Part shown: positions 1-5,941 of the stretch, piece after piece
How the letters are laid out: each line of letters begins with the position of its first letter
How positions within the stretch are numbered: position 1 is the stretch's first letter
From: an uncultured Clostridia bacterium
Lineage (GTDB): Bacteria; Bacillota; Clostridia; Christensenellales; Borkfalkiaceae
DNA: 7,655 nt
Assembly: GCA_947629845.1 (NCBI GenBank)
Contig: CANRFD010000066.1
Coordinates: 1-7,655 of the forward strand
Direction of reading: 5' to 3'
Notes under the pieces: generated by a model
What the model was told of the DNA's origin: nothing
What the model saw: the letters and a program-made list of their open reading frames with translations, nothing else
The model's database searches: none
Made by a program: the position numbers and the translations under genes

Positions 1-270
1 CCGATGCGGAAAGCGGCAATTTGTCGGTATCTGATGCGGAAAGCGGCAAGTTGTCGGTATCTGATGCGGAAAGCGGCAATTTGTCGGTATCTGATGCGGA
101 AAGCGGCAAGTTGTTGGAGTTTTCCGCAAGGGGAAATAATTTGTCGGTATCTGATGCGGAAAGCGGCAAGTTGTCGGTATCTGATGCGGAAAACGGCAAG
201 TTGTCGGTATCTGATGCGGAAAGCGGCAAGTTGTTGGGGTTATCCGCGGTTGGGGGCAAGTTGTTGGACA
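1..270. repeat. 30-bp tandem repeat array, at least nine units, in frame within the flavoprotein gene
   Basis: Nine contiguous 30-bp units start at 1, 31, 61 and so on to 241; the array continues off the left edge. Plus-strand consensus begins CTGATGCGGAAAGCGGCAAG and ends TTGTCGGTAT. Units 1-3, 6 and 7 are nearly identical, differing at single sites (for example G or T at unit position 20, giving Asn or Lys). Units 4 and 8 share the variant ending TTGTTGGAGT/TTGTTGGGGT, and each is followed by a degenerate unit (5 and 9) that starts TTTCCGC/TATCCGC. This suggests a 120-bp higher-order period. On the coding (minus) strand each unit encodes one decapeptide (TDNLPLSASD and variants) without frameshift or stop. 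No spacers separate the units. Confidence 0.97.
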
Positions 271-682
271 AGGGTTCGAGGCGGGTGACTGCGGTGTTCA
301 GCAAAATTTGCACTCCGGCGGCGAGACAGGCGCGTTCGAGCGTTCGTGTGACGTCGCTTGCGTGGTCGCTCGCGGGAAAGACGCGGTTGCCCCGTTCCAC
401 CTTCAGCTGCAATCCGTTGCGCTCCATGAACTGCATGACGTCGGCGGGAGAAAAGGCGTAGACGGCGCCCGTCAGGAACTTGCCGCCGCGGACGACGTTG
501 CGCAAAAAGTCGTCGGGTGCGCAGTCGTTGGTGAGATTGCAGCGACCCTTTCCCGTGATATAGATCTTTTTGCCGAGTTTTTCGTTCTTCTCGACGAGCG
601 TGACGTCGTTGCCCCGTTCGGCCGCGGCGTACGCCGCCATGAGCCCGGAGGCGCCTCCGCCGATGACGATCACCTTTTTCAT
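1..682 (-). CDS. HI0933/BaiN-like FAD-dependent oxidoreductase, N-terminal part, carrying an in-frame 10-residue repeat array (partial)
   Basis: The reading frame opens with ATG at 680-682 and stays open to the window edge (227 complete codons), so the C-terminal half is outside. Residues 4-17 hold the Rossmann dinucleotide motif (VIVIGGGASG), an acidic residue follows at E31, and residues 37-52 contain the family hallmark GKKIYITGKGRCNLTN. Residues 95-113 (KVERGNRVFPASDHASDV) are also typical of the HI0933-like flavoprotein family (aminoacetone oxidase/BaiN-type annotations), whose members usually run about 400-420 residues and bind FAD. The exact substrate cannot be told. From about residue 138, just after the strand ILLNTAVTRLEP, the expected sequence is replaced by at least nine 10-residue repeats, mostly TDNLPLSASD. 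In relatives this spot is a short hairpin before the VILATGG-type motif. An in-frame TAA two codons upstream fixes the start. The ribosome binding site is weak, and a GC-rich hairpin sits just ahead. It lies 44 bp after oadA and may be read from the same transcript. Family call is strong; whether the protein works with the repeats is unknown. Confidence 0.85.
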   Translation of the reverse strand, partial: MKKVIVIGGGASGLMAAYAAAERGNDVTLVEKNEKLGKKIYITGKGRCNLTNDCAPDDFLRNVVRGGKFLTGAVYAFSPADVMQFMERNGLQLKVERGNRVFPASDHASDVTRTLERACLAAGVQILLNTAVTRLEPLSNNLPPTADNPNNLPLSASDTDNLPFSASDTDNLPLSASDTDKLFPLAENSNNLPLSASDTDKLPLSASDTDNLPLSASDTDKLPLSAS

Positions 683-691
683 ATCTTAACG

Positions 692-712
692 GCGCGGGAG
701 CCGTTCCCGCGC
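692..712 (-). promoter_or_regulatory. GC-rich intercistronic hairpin ahead of the flavoprotein start
   Basis: In the gap between oadA and the flavoprotein, 692-699 (GCGCGGGA) and 705-712 (TCCCGCGC) form a perfect 8-bp stem with a 5-nt loop. On the minus-strand transcript it ends about 9 nt before the ATG at 682, where a Shine-Dalgarno would normally sit; only a weak AAGA is seen there. No U-run follows, so it is a poor intrinsic terminator. It might shape translation or mRNA stability; that role is inference. Confidence 0.5.
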
Positions 713-726
713 GCCCGCCTTGCCGC

Positions 727-2163
727 TTATACGGGGTAGACGCCCGTCTTGGCGAGGTCGGAATCGACGCCGGCATCCTTTGCCTTGCGCCACTTGAAGA
801 AATTTTCGGCGACTTCGGGGAAGGACGCGTAGGATAAGACGTCCTCCTCCCGCATATAGTACCCCTTATCCTTGAGCTCCTCTTTGAGCTTTTCGTACTC
901 GGGTTCGAGGTCGTCTGCGGGGCGGTATGTGATGGGCTTCTCCCCTTTCAGCACCTTTGCCGCCGCTTCTTCGTCGATCGGCATGGGCACCTTGCCGTAT
1001 TTGCCGGCGAACAGGTCGTGCGTCTCCTTGGGCACCATCTTGTAGCGTTCGCCCGTGATGACGTTCATCACCGCCTGCGTGCCGACGATCTGCGACGAGG
1101 GCGTGACGAGCGGTGGGTAGCCGCAATCCCTGCGGACGTTGGGGACTTCCGCAAGAACTTCCTGCAATTTGTCCTCCTTGCCCGCCTTTTTGAGCTGGTT
1201 CATGAGATTGGAGAGCATGCCGCCCGGCACCTGATAGATGAGCGTGTTGACGTCCACCTGACGGACTTTGGGGTTGAGCGAGCCCTCCTTTTCGAGCTCG
1301 GCGGCGACCTTTTTGAAGTGGTTTGCGATGGGGATGAGCTTGTTCAGGTCGATGCCCGTATCGTAATCGGTGCCGGCGAGCGTGGCGACGAGCGGCTCCG
1401 TGGCGGGCTGCGACGTGCCGTTGCCGAGCGGAGAGAGCGCCGTATCGACGATGTCTACCCCGGCGAGAATGGCCATCAGGTTGACCATGTCGCCCGTGCC
1501 CGTCGTGTTATGGGTGTGCAGGTGGATCTTCGTTTCGGGACGGAGCGCCTGCCTGAGCGCCGAGACGAGGTCGTACGCCTGAAACGGCAGGAGAAGGTTC
1601 GCCATGTCCTTGATGCAGATGTTGTCCGCCCCCATGCCCTCGTACGTTTTGGCGAGGGAGACGAAGTAATCGAGCGTATAGACGGGGCCCGACGTGTAGG
1701 AGATCGCCGCCTCGCATATGCCGCGGACGGGATCCTGGGCGTGCAACTGCCCGCCGTATTTTTTGATCGCCTTCATCGACGCCTCGATGTTGCGGGGGTC
1801 GTTGAGCGCATCGAACACGCGGATGACGCCGACGCCGTTCTCGAAGCACTTTTCCACCATTTTATCGACAAGATCGTCGGCATAATTGCGGTAGCCGAGC
1901 AGATTTTGCCCGCGGAGAAGCATCTGGATGGGCGTCTTTTTGAGATACTTCCGCAGCGTGCGGAGGCGTTCCCAAGGGTCTTCGTTCAAAAAGCGCATGC
2001 ACGTATCGAATGTGGCGCCGCCCCAGCCCTCCAAGGAGTAGTAGCCGACCTCGTCGAGCTGTTCGAGCACGGGAAGCATCTGCTCCGTGCGCATGCGCGT
2101 TGCGGCGTGCGACTGGTGCGCATCCCGCAGGATCGTATCCATGATCATTACTTTTTTCGACAT
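727..2163 (-). CDS. oadA: Oxaloacetate decarboxylase alpha subunit / 5S-type pyruvate-oxaloacetate carboxyltransferase
   Basis: A 478-residue TIM-barrel carboxyltransferase that moves CO2 between oxaloacetate (giving pyruvate) and biotin on a carrier protein. The metal site of the family is visible: D14 in ILRDAHQS, K185 in CIKDMA (the lysine that is carboxylated in this family) and H216/H218 in LHTHN. R84-G85-Q86-N87 and YPPLVTPSSQIVGTQAV (residues 349-365) are further family signatures, and the C-terminal FPEVAENFFKWR matches the usual tail. The protein ends there, with no fused biotinyl domain as in Klebsiella OadA, which fits the separate biotin carrier gene in the same operon. ATG at 2163 is preceded by a strong GGAGGAG site in the 15-bp gap after oadB. 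It is the last gene of the five-gene decarboxylase operon. In other settings the same family is named pyruvate carboxylase subunit B; the pump neighbours favour the decarboxylase role. The protein acts at the inner face of the membrane. Confidence 0.93.
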   Translation of the reverse strand: MSKKVMIMDTILRDAHQSHAATRMRTEQMLPVLEQLDEVGYYSLEGWGGATFDTCMRFLNEDPWERLRTLRKYLKKTPIQMLLRGQNLLGYRNYADDLVDKMVEKCFENGVGVIRVFDALNDPRNIEASMKAIKKYGGQLHAQDPVRGICEAAISYTSGPVYTLDYFVSLAKTYEGMGADNICIKDMANLLLPFQAYDLVSALRQALRPETKIHLHTHNTTGTGDMVNLMAILAGVDIVDTALSPLGNGTSQPATEPLVATLAGTDYDTGIDLNKLIPIANHFKKVAAELEKEGSLNPKVRQVDVNTLIYQVPGGMLSNLMNQLKKAGKEDKLQEVLAEVPNVRRDCGYPPLVTPSSQIVGTQAVMNVITGERYKMVPKETHDLFAGKYGKVPMPIDEEAAAKVLKGEKPITYRPADDLEPEYEKLKEELKDKGYYMREEDVLSYASFPEVAENFFKWRKAKDAGVDSDLAKTGVYPV

Positions 2164-2178
2164 TATGATACTCCTCCG

Positions 2179-3621
2179 TTACCAAGGAATGGACAGCAGT
2201 ATACCGGCGGCAAGCGCCGAGCCGATGACGCCCGCGACATTGGGCCCCATCGCGTGCATGAGAAGGTGGTTGGACGGATCGGCCTCTCTGCCGACGTCCT
2301 CGGAGATACGCGCCGCCATGGGCACCGCGGACACGCCCGCAGAGCCGATGAGCGGGTTGATCTGCCCGTGCGTGAGCTTGCACATGAGCTTCGCCATGAG
2401 AAGGCCGCCGATGGTGCCGAGATAGAACGCCACGACGCCGATGAGAATGATGCTGAGCGTGCTCGTCGTAAGGAAGATGTCCCCCTTCGCCTTGCAGCCC
2501 ACGGCGATGCCGAGGAATACGGTGATGGTGTTCATGAGCCCGTTCTGCGCCTGAGACGAGAGACGCTCGACGACGCCCGACTCGCGGAACAGGTTCCCGA
2601 GCATGAGCATGCCGAGGAGCGGGATGGCGTCTGGCAGCAGCAGGCCGACGACAAGCGTGACCGCGACGGGGAAGATGATCTTCTCCACCTTGGAGACCTG
2701 ACGGAGCGGCTTCATGCGGATCATGCGCTCCTTCTTGGTCGTCAAGAGCCGCATGATCGGCTTCTGGATGACGGGGATGAGCGCCATGTACGAATACGCC
2801 GCGATGGCGATGATGGGCACGAGATTTTCGGCAAGCATCTTGGAGACGTAGATGGCCGTGGGACCGTCCGCACCGCCGATGATGGCGATGGCCGCCGCTT
2901 CCGCCCCGCTGAAGCCGAGGAGGATGCCGCCGAAGAGCGCGACGAAGATGCCGAGCTGCGCCGCGGCGCCGATGAGCATGCTCTTGGGGTTGGCGATGAG
3001 CGGGCCGAAATCCGTCATGGCGCCGATGCCGAGGAAGATGAGCGGCGGGTAGATGACCTTATCCACGCCGTAGTAGAGATACCATAAGAGGCCGCGGTTG
3101 ACGACGTCGTCGTACGCTTCGCTCATGATGAGCGCGCTGTTTGTGAACGTCGTGACGCCCTCGGATACCGTTCCCTGAATAAAGCCCTGCAGGGTGTAGA
3201 GGGCGTTGAAGTCTGCCGCGTTCATGGTGGAGACGACGCCGCTCTGCAGCGCTTGGAAGTTCTGATAATAGGACACAAGTCCGTCCGCGATATAGCCGGC
3301 GCGCACATAAATGACGTTGCCCGCCGCATCGGCGTAGGCAGCGACATTCTCCATCGAACCGTCGACCCCGAGTGAGAGCGAAGTATCGGGCGCATGCGAG
3401 CCCCAAAGAATGGGCTCCGCCCCGGGGAGATTGATAAGGAACATTCCGAACGCAATGGGAAGGAGCAGCATCGGCTCGAACTTCTTCACGATGGCGAGAA
3501 ACATCAGCACAAAGGAGATGGCGAGCATGACGTAGTTCTGCCATCCCCCCTGCGAGATCCCCATCGAGTCCCACAGGTTGGAGAAGATCCCTCCGATGTC
3601 AATGAGTAAATTATTCTGCAT
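2179..3621 (-). CDS. oadB: Sodium-translocating decarboxylase beta subunit (OadB/MmdB/GcdB family)
   Basis: A 480-residue multi-pass membrane protein that decarboxylates carboxybiotin and couples this to Na+ export. Family motifs are clear: YPPLIFLGIGAMTDFGPLIANP (residues about 191-212, key part GAMTDFGPL), GGADGPTAIY (249-258, with D252), GSAGVSAVPMAAR (426-438) and HAMGPNVAGVIGS (456-468, with N461). From my recollection of the Klebsiella enzyme, the Asp of GGADGPT and the Asn of GPNVAG belong to the ion path. Hydrophobic helices start around residues 30-65 and recur to the C-terminus. The protein is longer than typical members (about 375-435 residues): residues about 70-175 form a mostly hydrophilic, Gly/Ala/Tyr-rich stretch much longer than the usual loop. 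GGAGAGGGGT directly precedes ATG 3621. It sits 12 bp after the biotin carrier gene and 15 bp before oadA, consistent with co-translation. Whether the physiological substrate is oxaloacetate or an acyl-CoA depends on the carboxyltransferase used. Confidence 0.94.
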   Translation of the reverse strand: MQNNLLIDIGGIFSNLWDSMGISQGGWQNYVMLAISFVLMFLAIVKKFEPMLLLPIAFGMFLINLPGAEPILWGSHAPDTSLSLGVDGSMENVAAYADAAGNVIYVRAGYIADGLVSYYQNFQALQSGVVSTMNAADFNALYTLQGFIQGTVSEGVTTFTNSALIMSEAYDDVVNRGLLWYLYYGVDKVIYPPLIFLGIGAMTDFGPLIANPKSMLIGAAAQLGIFVALFGGILLGFSGAEAAAIAIIGGADGPTAIYVSKMLAENLVPIIAIAAYSYMALIPVIQKPIMRLLTTKKERMIRMKPLRQVSKVEKIIFPVAVTLVVGLLLPDAIPLLGMLMLGNLFRESGVVERLSSQAQNGLMNTITVFLGIAVGCKAKGDIFLTTSTLSIILIGVVAFYLGTIGGLLMAKLMCKLTHGQINPLIGSAGVSAVPMAARISEDVGREADPSNHLLMHAMGPNVAGVIGSALAAGILLSIPW

Positions 3622-3633
3622 ACCCCTCTCCGA

Positions 3634-3990
3634 TCAGCCGATGAATGCAAGGACGGCGTCCGACTCCACGTTGGCGCCCTTCTGTACGTTGAAAGAGACG
3701 ACGCCGTCGCAGGGGGCGGTGATGTCGTTGTCCATCTTCATTGCCTCGAGGACGAGGATGGGCTGATCCTTTTTTACGCTCGCGCCCTCGTCCACGAGCA
3801 GACGCTTGATGAGCCCGGGGAAGGGAGACGTGACCTTTTGACCCTTTCCGCTCGCCGCGGGAGCCGACTTTGCGGCGGGTGCGGCTGCGGGCGCCGCTGC
3901 GACGGCGGGGCTTGCGCTCACGCTGCCGCCGACCTCTTCGACCCCTACTTCATATTGTTTTCCGTTGACTGTGATGATGAAATTACGCAT
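3634..3990 (-). CDS. Biotin carboxyl carrier protein of the decarboxylase (1.3S / MmdC / GcdC-like)
   Basis: A 118-residue carrier that shuttles CO2 on biotin between the carboxyltransferase and the membrane beta subunit. Residues 1-20 form a short N-terminal segment (MRNFIITVNGKQYEVGVEEV) as in 1.3S-type carriers. Residues about 25-50 form a flexible Ala/Pro/Ser/Lys linker, and 52-118 form the biotinyl/lipoyl-like beta barrel. The biotinylation motif EAMKM lies at 82-86 with K85 as the modified lysine. PFPG near residues 56-59 and the closing VLAFIG are also typical. The ATG at 3990 has AGAGGAAA ahead of it. It follows the OadG-like gene by 24 bp and precedes oadB by 12 bp. With no biotinyl domain fused to the alpha subunit, this carrier must serve both carboxyltransferases of the operon (inference). 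A biotin ligase must be encoded elsewhere. Confidence 0.95.
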   Translation of the reverse strand: MRNFIITVNGKQYEVGVEEVGGSVSASPAVAAAPAAAPAAKSAPAASGKGQKVTSPFPGLIKRLLVDEGASVKKDQPILVLEAMKMDNDITAPCDGVVSFNVQKGANVESDAVLAFIG

Positions 3991-4014
3991 GATGTTTTCC
4001 TCTCAATGATTTTC

Positions 4015-4338
4015 TTATATCCTCTTGATCCGTCTCACAACGAAATCGCACTTGACCTGTTCGCCCTCGTAATAGGCGGCGATCGCCGCCGTGATGACGG
4101 CGAGAACTTCGGGGGAGAGCTCCTCGTCTCGGGCGGGAGCCTCCGCCGACGTCGCTGCGGGCTGCCGCGGGGCGCGCTTTTTTTCCGCACGCGCATTGAC
4201 CCGCTTCATGATCATGCCGAGAAGCATGAAGAAGAGAATGAGCAGCGCGATCCCGAGAAAGACGAACACGAAGCCGAATACCGCGTAGAACGCCCCCTCG
4301 CCCACATTGAATTTGAACCAACTGTCGAGCAGATCCAT
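4015..4338 (-). CDS. OadG/MmdD-like small membrane subunit of the decarboxylase
   Basis: A 107-residue protein with one N-terminal transmembrane helix (about residues 13-43, AFYAVFGFVFVFLGIALLIL onward). A basic, Ala/Pro/Glu-rich linker (about 45-70) follows, then a short C-terminal segment PEVLAVITAAIAAYY...VVRRIKR that resembles the tail of OadG and MmdD subunits. In those complexes this subunit anchors and assembles the carboxyltransferase and carrier on the beta subunit. The ATG at 4338 was chosen over upstream starts because MDLLDSW begins just before the helix. A GAGGTG site overlaps the TGA of the preceding carboxyltransferase gene (stop at 4347-4349), leaving an 8-bp gap and suggesting translational coupling. 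Sequence conservation in this family is low, so the call rests on layout, length, topology and the operon position between the carboxyltransferase and the biotin carrier. Confidence 0.85.
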   Translation of the reverse strand: MDLLDSWFKFNVGEGAFYAVFGFVFVFLGIALLILFFMLLGMIMKRVNARAEKKRAPRQPAATSAEAPARDEELSPEVLAVITAAIAAYYEGEQVKCDFVVRRIKRI

Positions 4339-4346
4339 ATGCCACC

Positions 4347-5702
4347 TCAGCGGATGAGCGTCTGCAGCGACGCCACGAGATATTGTTTGATGAATTGCGG
4401 TTCGATGATATTGTCGAGATAGCCGCCCTTCGCCGCATTGACGGGGTCGGCGTTTTCCTCGGCGTACAGCGCGGCAAGTTTTTGCCGATCTGCCCTTGTA
4501 TCGTTTGCGTACTCGATCTCGGCGCCCACCGTATCCTCGAACAGGGCGATCGAGGCGGTCGCGAGCGCGTACGAATAGTCGAAACCGACCGACTTCGCGG
4601 CGAAGAGGCTGTACCCGAGCCCCACCGCCTTGCCCGTGACGACGGAAATTTTCGCCGTATCGATGGCGTCGAGAATGGAGAGATATTCGCCGATCTCCTT
4701 GAGCACCGCGCTGTTGTTGACGGCAAGCGTGGGATCGACGCCGAGACAATCGACAAAGGTAACGAGCGGAAGGCCGTAGCAGCAGGCAAATTCCGCAAAA
4801 TTTTTGATCTTTTTGACGTTGTGCTCGTTGAGCTTCACCCCGTCGAAGATGACTGCGGCGACCGAGATGCCGCCGAGGCGGCCGAGCACCGTTTTGACCT
4901 CGGGGCAGCTTTCGGCGCCGAGCTCGACGCCCTTTTCGACGATCCCCGCGATCGCTTCCGCCGTGACCCCGTTGTTGAGCGCGGGGGCGGGCTCGTTCAG
5001 TTCGGCCTCCTCCACCGCGATGTTGACAAGGTCGGAGATCTGCATGATGACGCTCGCCGCTTCCTTCGTGCCCGAGACGGGGATCGCGGGGAGCAGCGCG
5101 TTGCCGAGCGCCCTGTGGCCGCCGACTTCGACCGCCTTCATGTTCTTGCCCGCCTTGGCGGAGAGCACGAGGGGCGAATTGACGCAGAGCGCCGCGTTTT
5201 CTTCAAACAAAACGACGTCGCAGACGGAGGCAAGCGCCGCAGCGGAGCCGTAAACTTCGCCGAGAAGCAGCGCAAATTGCAGCACCGTGCCCTTGAGCTG
5301 CGTCGCCTTTAACAGGAGCCCGGAGATGCCCTCGAGCACGTCGACACCCTCCCCCACGCGCACGCCCTGCGAATGCAGAAGATACACGACGGGCGTTTGG
5401 TTCTTTTCGGCGGCGTTCAGCGTCTTGGCGATCTTTTCGCAGTTGGCCTTGGAGAGCCCGCCGTAGGAAGCCGCAAAATTTTGCGCTACAATATAAAAAG
5501 GATACCCGCCGATGGTGGCAAAACCCGTTACCACACCTTCACCGCGGGCGTCCTCTCCGTAAAACGCATCTTTGGAATAGCTGAATGCCGCAAGTTCGAC
5601 GAAACTCTCGTCGTCGCACAGGGCGGCAATTTCGGCGCGGATCTCCTTCCCCGCACCGGCGAGCGCCTCCTTTCTCTCTCTCAAATGTTTGATCCTATCC
5701 AT
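4347..5702 (-). CDS. Acyl-CoA-type carboxyltransferase subunit (12S / MmdA / PccB-like), divergent
   Basis: A 451-residue crotonase-fold carboxyltransferase of the acetyl-/propionyl-CoA carboxylase beta family, which exchanges CO2 between biotin and an acyl-CoA. N-half landmarks are ARGEGVVTGFATIGGYPFY (52-70), AQNFAASYGG (73-82) and SQGVRVGEGVDVL (111-123). C-half landmarks are FAEFACCYGLPLVTFVDCLG (302-321), KISVVTGKAVGLGY (351-364) and the closing GYLDNIIEP (427-435). It is shorter than most members (about 500-520 residues). The usual glycine-rich oxyanion motifs are altered: SQGVRVGEG in place of the SGGARIQEG type, and GEVYGSAAALAS in place of GPCAGGAVYSPA. The substrate is therefore uncertain; methylmalonyl-CoA or another acyl-CoA is a guess from family. 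ATG 5702 is preferred over an in-frame TTG at 5723 because GAGGTA lies 5 nt before it. It is the first gene of the decarboxylase operon, about 30 nt from the predicted transcription start. Confidence 0.88.
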   Translation of the reverse strand: MDRIKHLRERKEALAGAGKEIRAEIAALCDDESFVELAAFSYSKDAFYGEDARGEGVVTGFATIGGYPFYIVAQNFAASYGGLSKANCEKIAKTLNAAEKNQTPVVYLLHSQGVRVGEGVDVLEGISGLLLKATQLKGTVLQFALLLGEVYGSAAALASVCDVVLFEENAALCVNSPLVLSAKAGKNMKAVEVGGHRALGNALLPAIPVSGTKEAASVIMQISDLVNIAVEEAELNEPAPALNNGVTAEAIAGIVEKGVELGAESCPEVKTVLGRLGGISVAAVIFDGVKLNEHNVKKIKNFAEFACCYGLPLVTFVDCLGVDPTLAVNNSAVLKEIGEYLSILDAIDTAKISVVTGKAVGLGYSLFAAKSVGFDYSYALATASIALFEDTVGAEIEYANDTRADRQKLAALYAEENADPVNAAKGGYLDNIIEPQFIKQYLVASLQTLIR

Positions 5703-5738
5703 TGTTACCTCGTTAAGCACCAATTTCTACCAAATACC

Positions 5739-5767
5739 ATTATACACAAATATAAGGCAAAAGGCAA
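5739..5767 (-). promoter_or_regulatory. Sigma-70 type promoter of the decarboxylase operon
   Basis: On the minus strand, TTGCCT (5767-5762) and a perfect TATAAT (5744-5739) are separated by exactly 17 bp. Transcription would start near 5732, giving a leader of about 30 nt with GAGGTA just before ATG 5702. The surrounding AT-rich stretch stands out in a GC-rich window. No operator or riboswitch-sized leader is seen. Confidence 0.85.
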
Positions 5768-5796
5768 GGCCGTGAACGGAAAAAGTTGCCGATTTT

Positions 5797-5824
5797 AAGA
5801 AATATCCACCGGCATTGCCGATGG
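5797..5824 (-). terminator. Probable intrinsic terminator after the VTT membrane protein gene
   Basis: Read on the minus strand, CCATCGGC and GCCGGTGG (plus positions 5817-5824 and 5806-5813) form an 8-bp stem with one G-U pair and a 3-nt loop. ATATTTCTT follows (5805-5797). The U-run is imperfect, so the call is moderate. The position, between the end of the membrane protein gene and the -35 of the decarboxylase promoter, fits a boundary between transcription units. The rest of 5825-5941 is GC-rich, holds a 14-bp palindrome at 5847-5860 and shows no gene. Confidence 0.5.
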
Positions 5825-5941
5825 GTAGCGGTCTCCGGCCGAAGTTTTTCCGCGCGGAAAGGCGGCGGGGCGGGAATGTTTCGCGGACGCGCTTTGTACG
5901 AGGTTGCGCCCTCCGCCGCAGGGTACGGGGAGAGGCGGCGT

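Noticed and set aside
1..270. CRISPR array
   Set aside because: The 30-bp units are directly adjacent with no spacers, and they lie in frame inside a gene.
4..461. Plus-strand repeat proteins (MRKAASCRYL-type and SVSDAESGKL-type)
   Set aside because: They arise only because a 30-bp repeat stays open in several frames. There is no ribosome binding site, and the opposite strand holds the conserved flavoprotein.
692..712. Intrinsic terminator closing the decarboxylase operon
   Set aside because: The stem is strong but is followed by CGTTAAG, without a U-tract.
240..776. 178-residue minus-strand open frame over the flavoprotein start
   Set aside because: It is Arg-rich and in the wrong frame. 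The overlapping frame carries the Rossmann and GKGRCNLTN motifs.
1018..3087. 689-residue plus-strand open frame
   Set aside because: It is antisense to oadA and oadB, very rich in Arg/Asp/His/Glu as expected for the shadow of GC-rich codons, with no recognisable domain.
4383..5312. 309-residue plus-strand open frame
   Set aside because: It is a low-complexity shadow of the carboxyltransferase gene and resembles no family.
5703..5723. Earlier TTG start of the carboxyltransferase at 5723
   Set aside because: The Shine-Dalgarno GAGGTA lies inside this extension, right before ATG 5702, so the shorter form is favoured.
5847..5860. 14-bp palindrome TTTCCGCGCGGAAA as terminator or operator
   Set aside because: It would fold with a minimal loop and lacks a U-run. 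It is single-copy in the window and not placed at a promoter, so no role can be supported.
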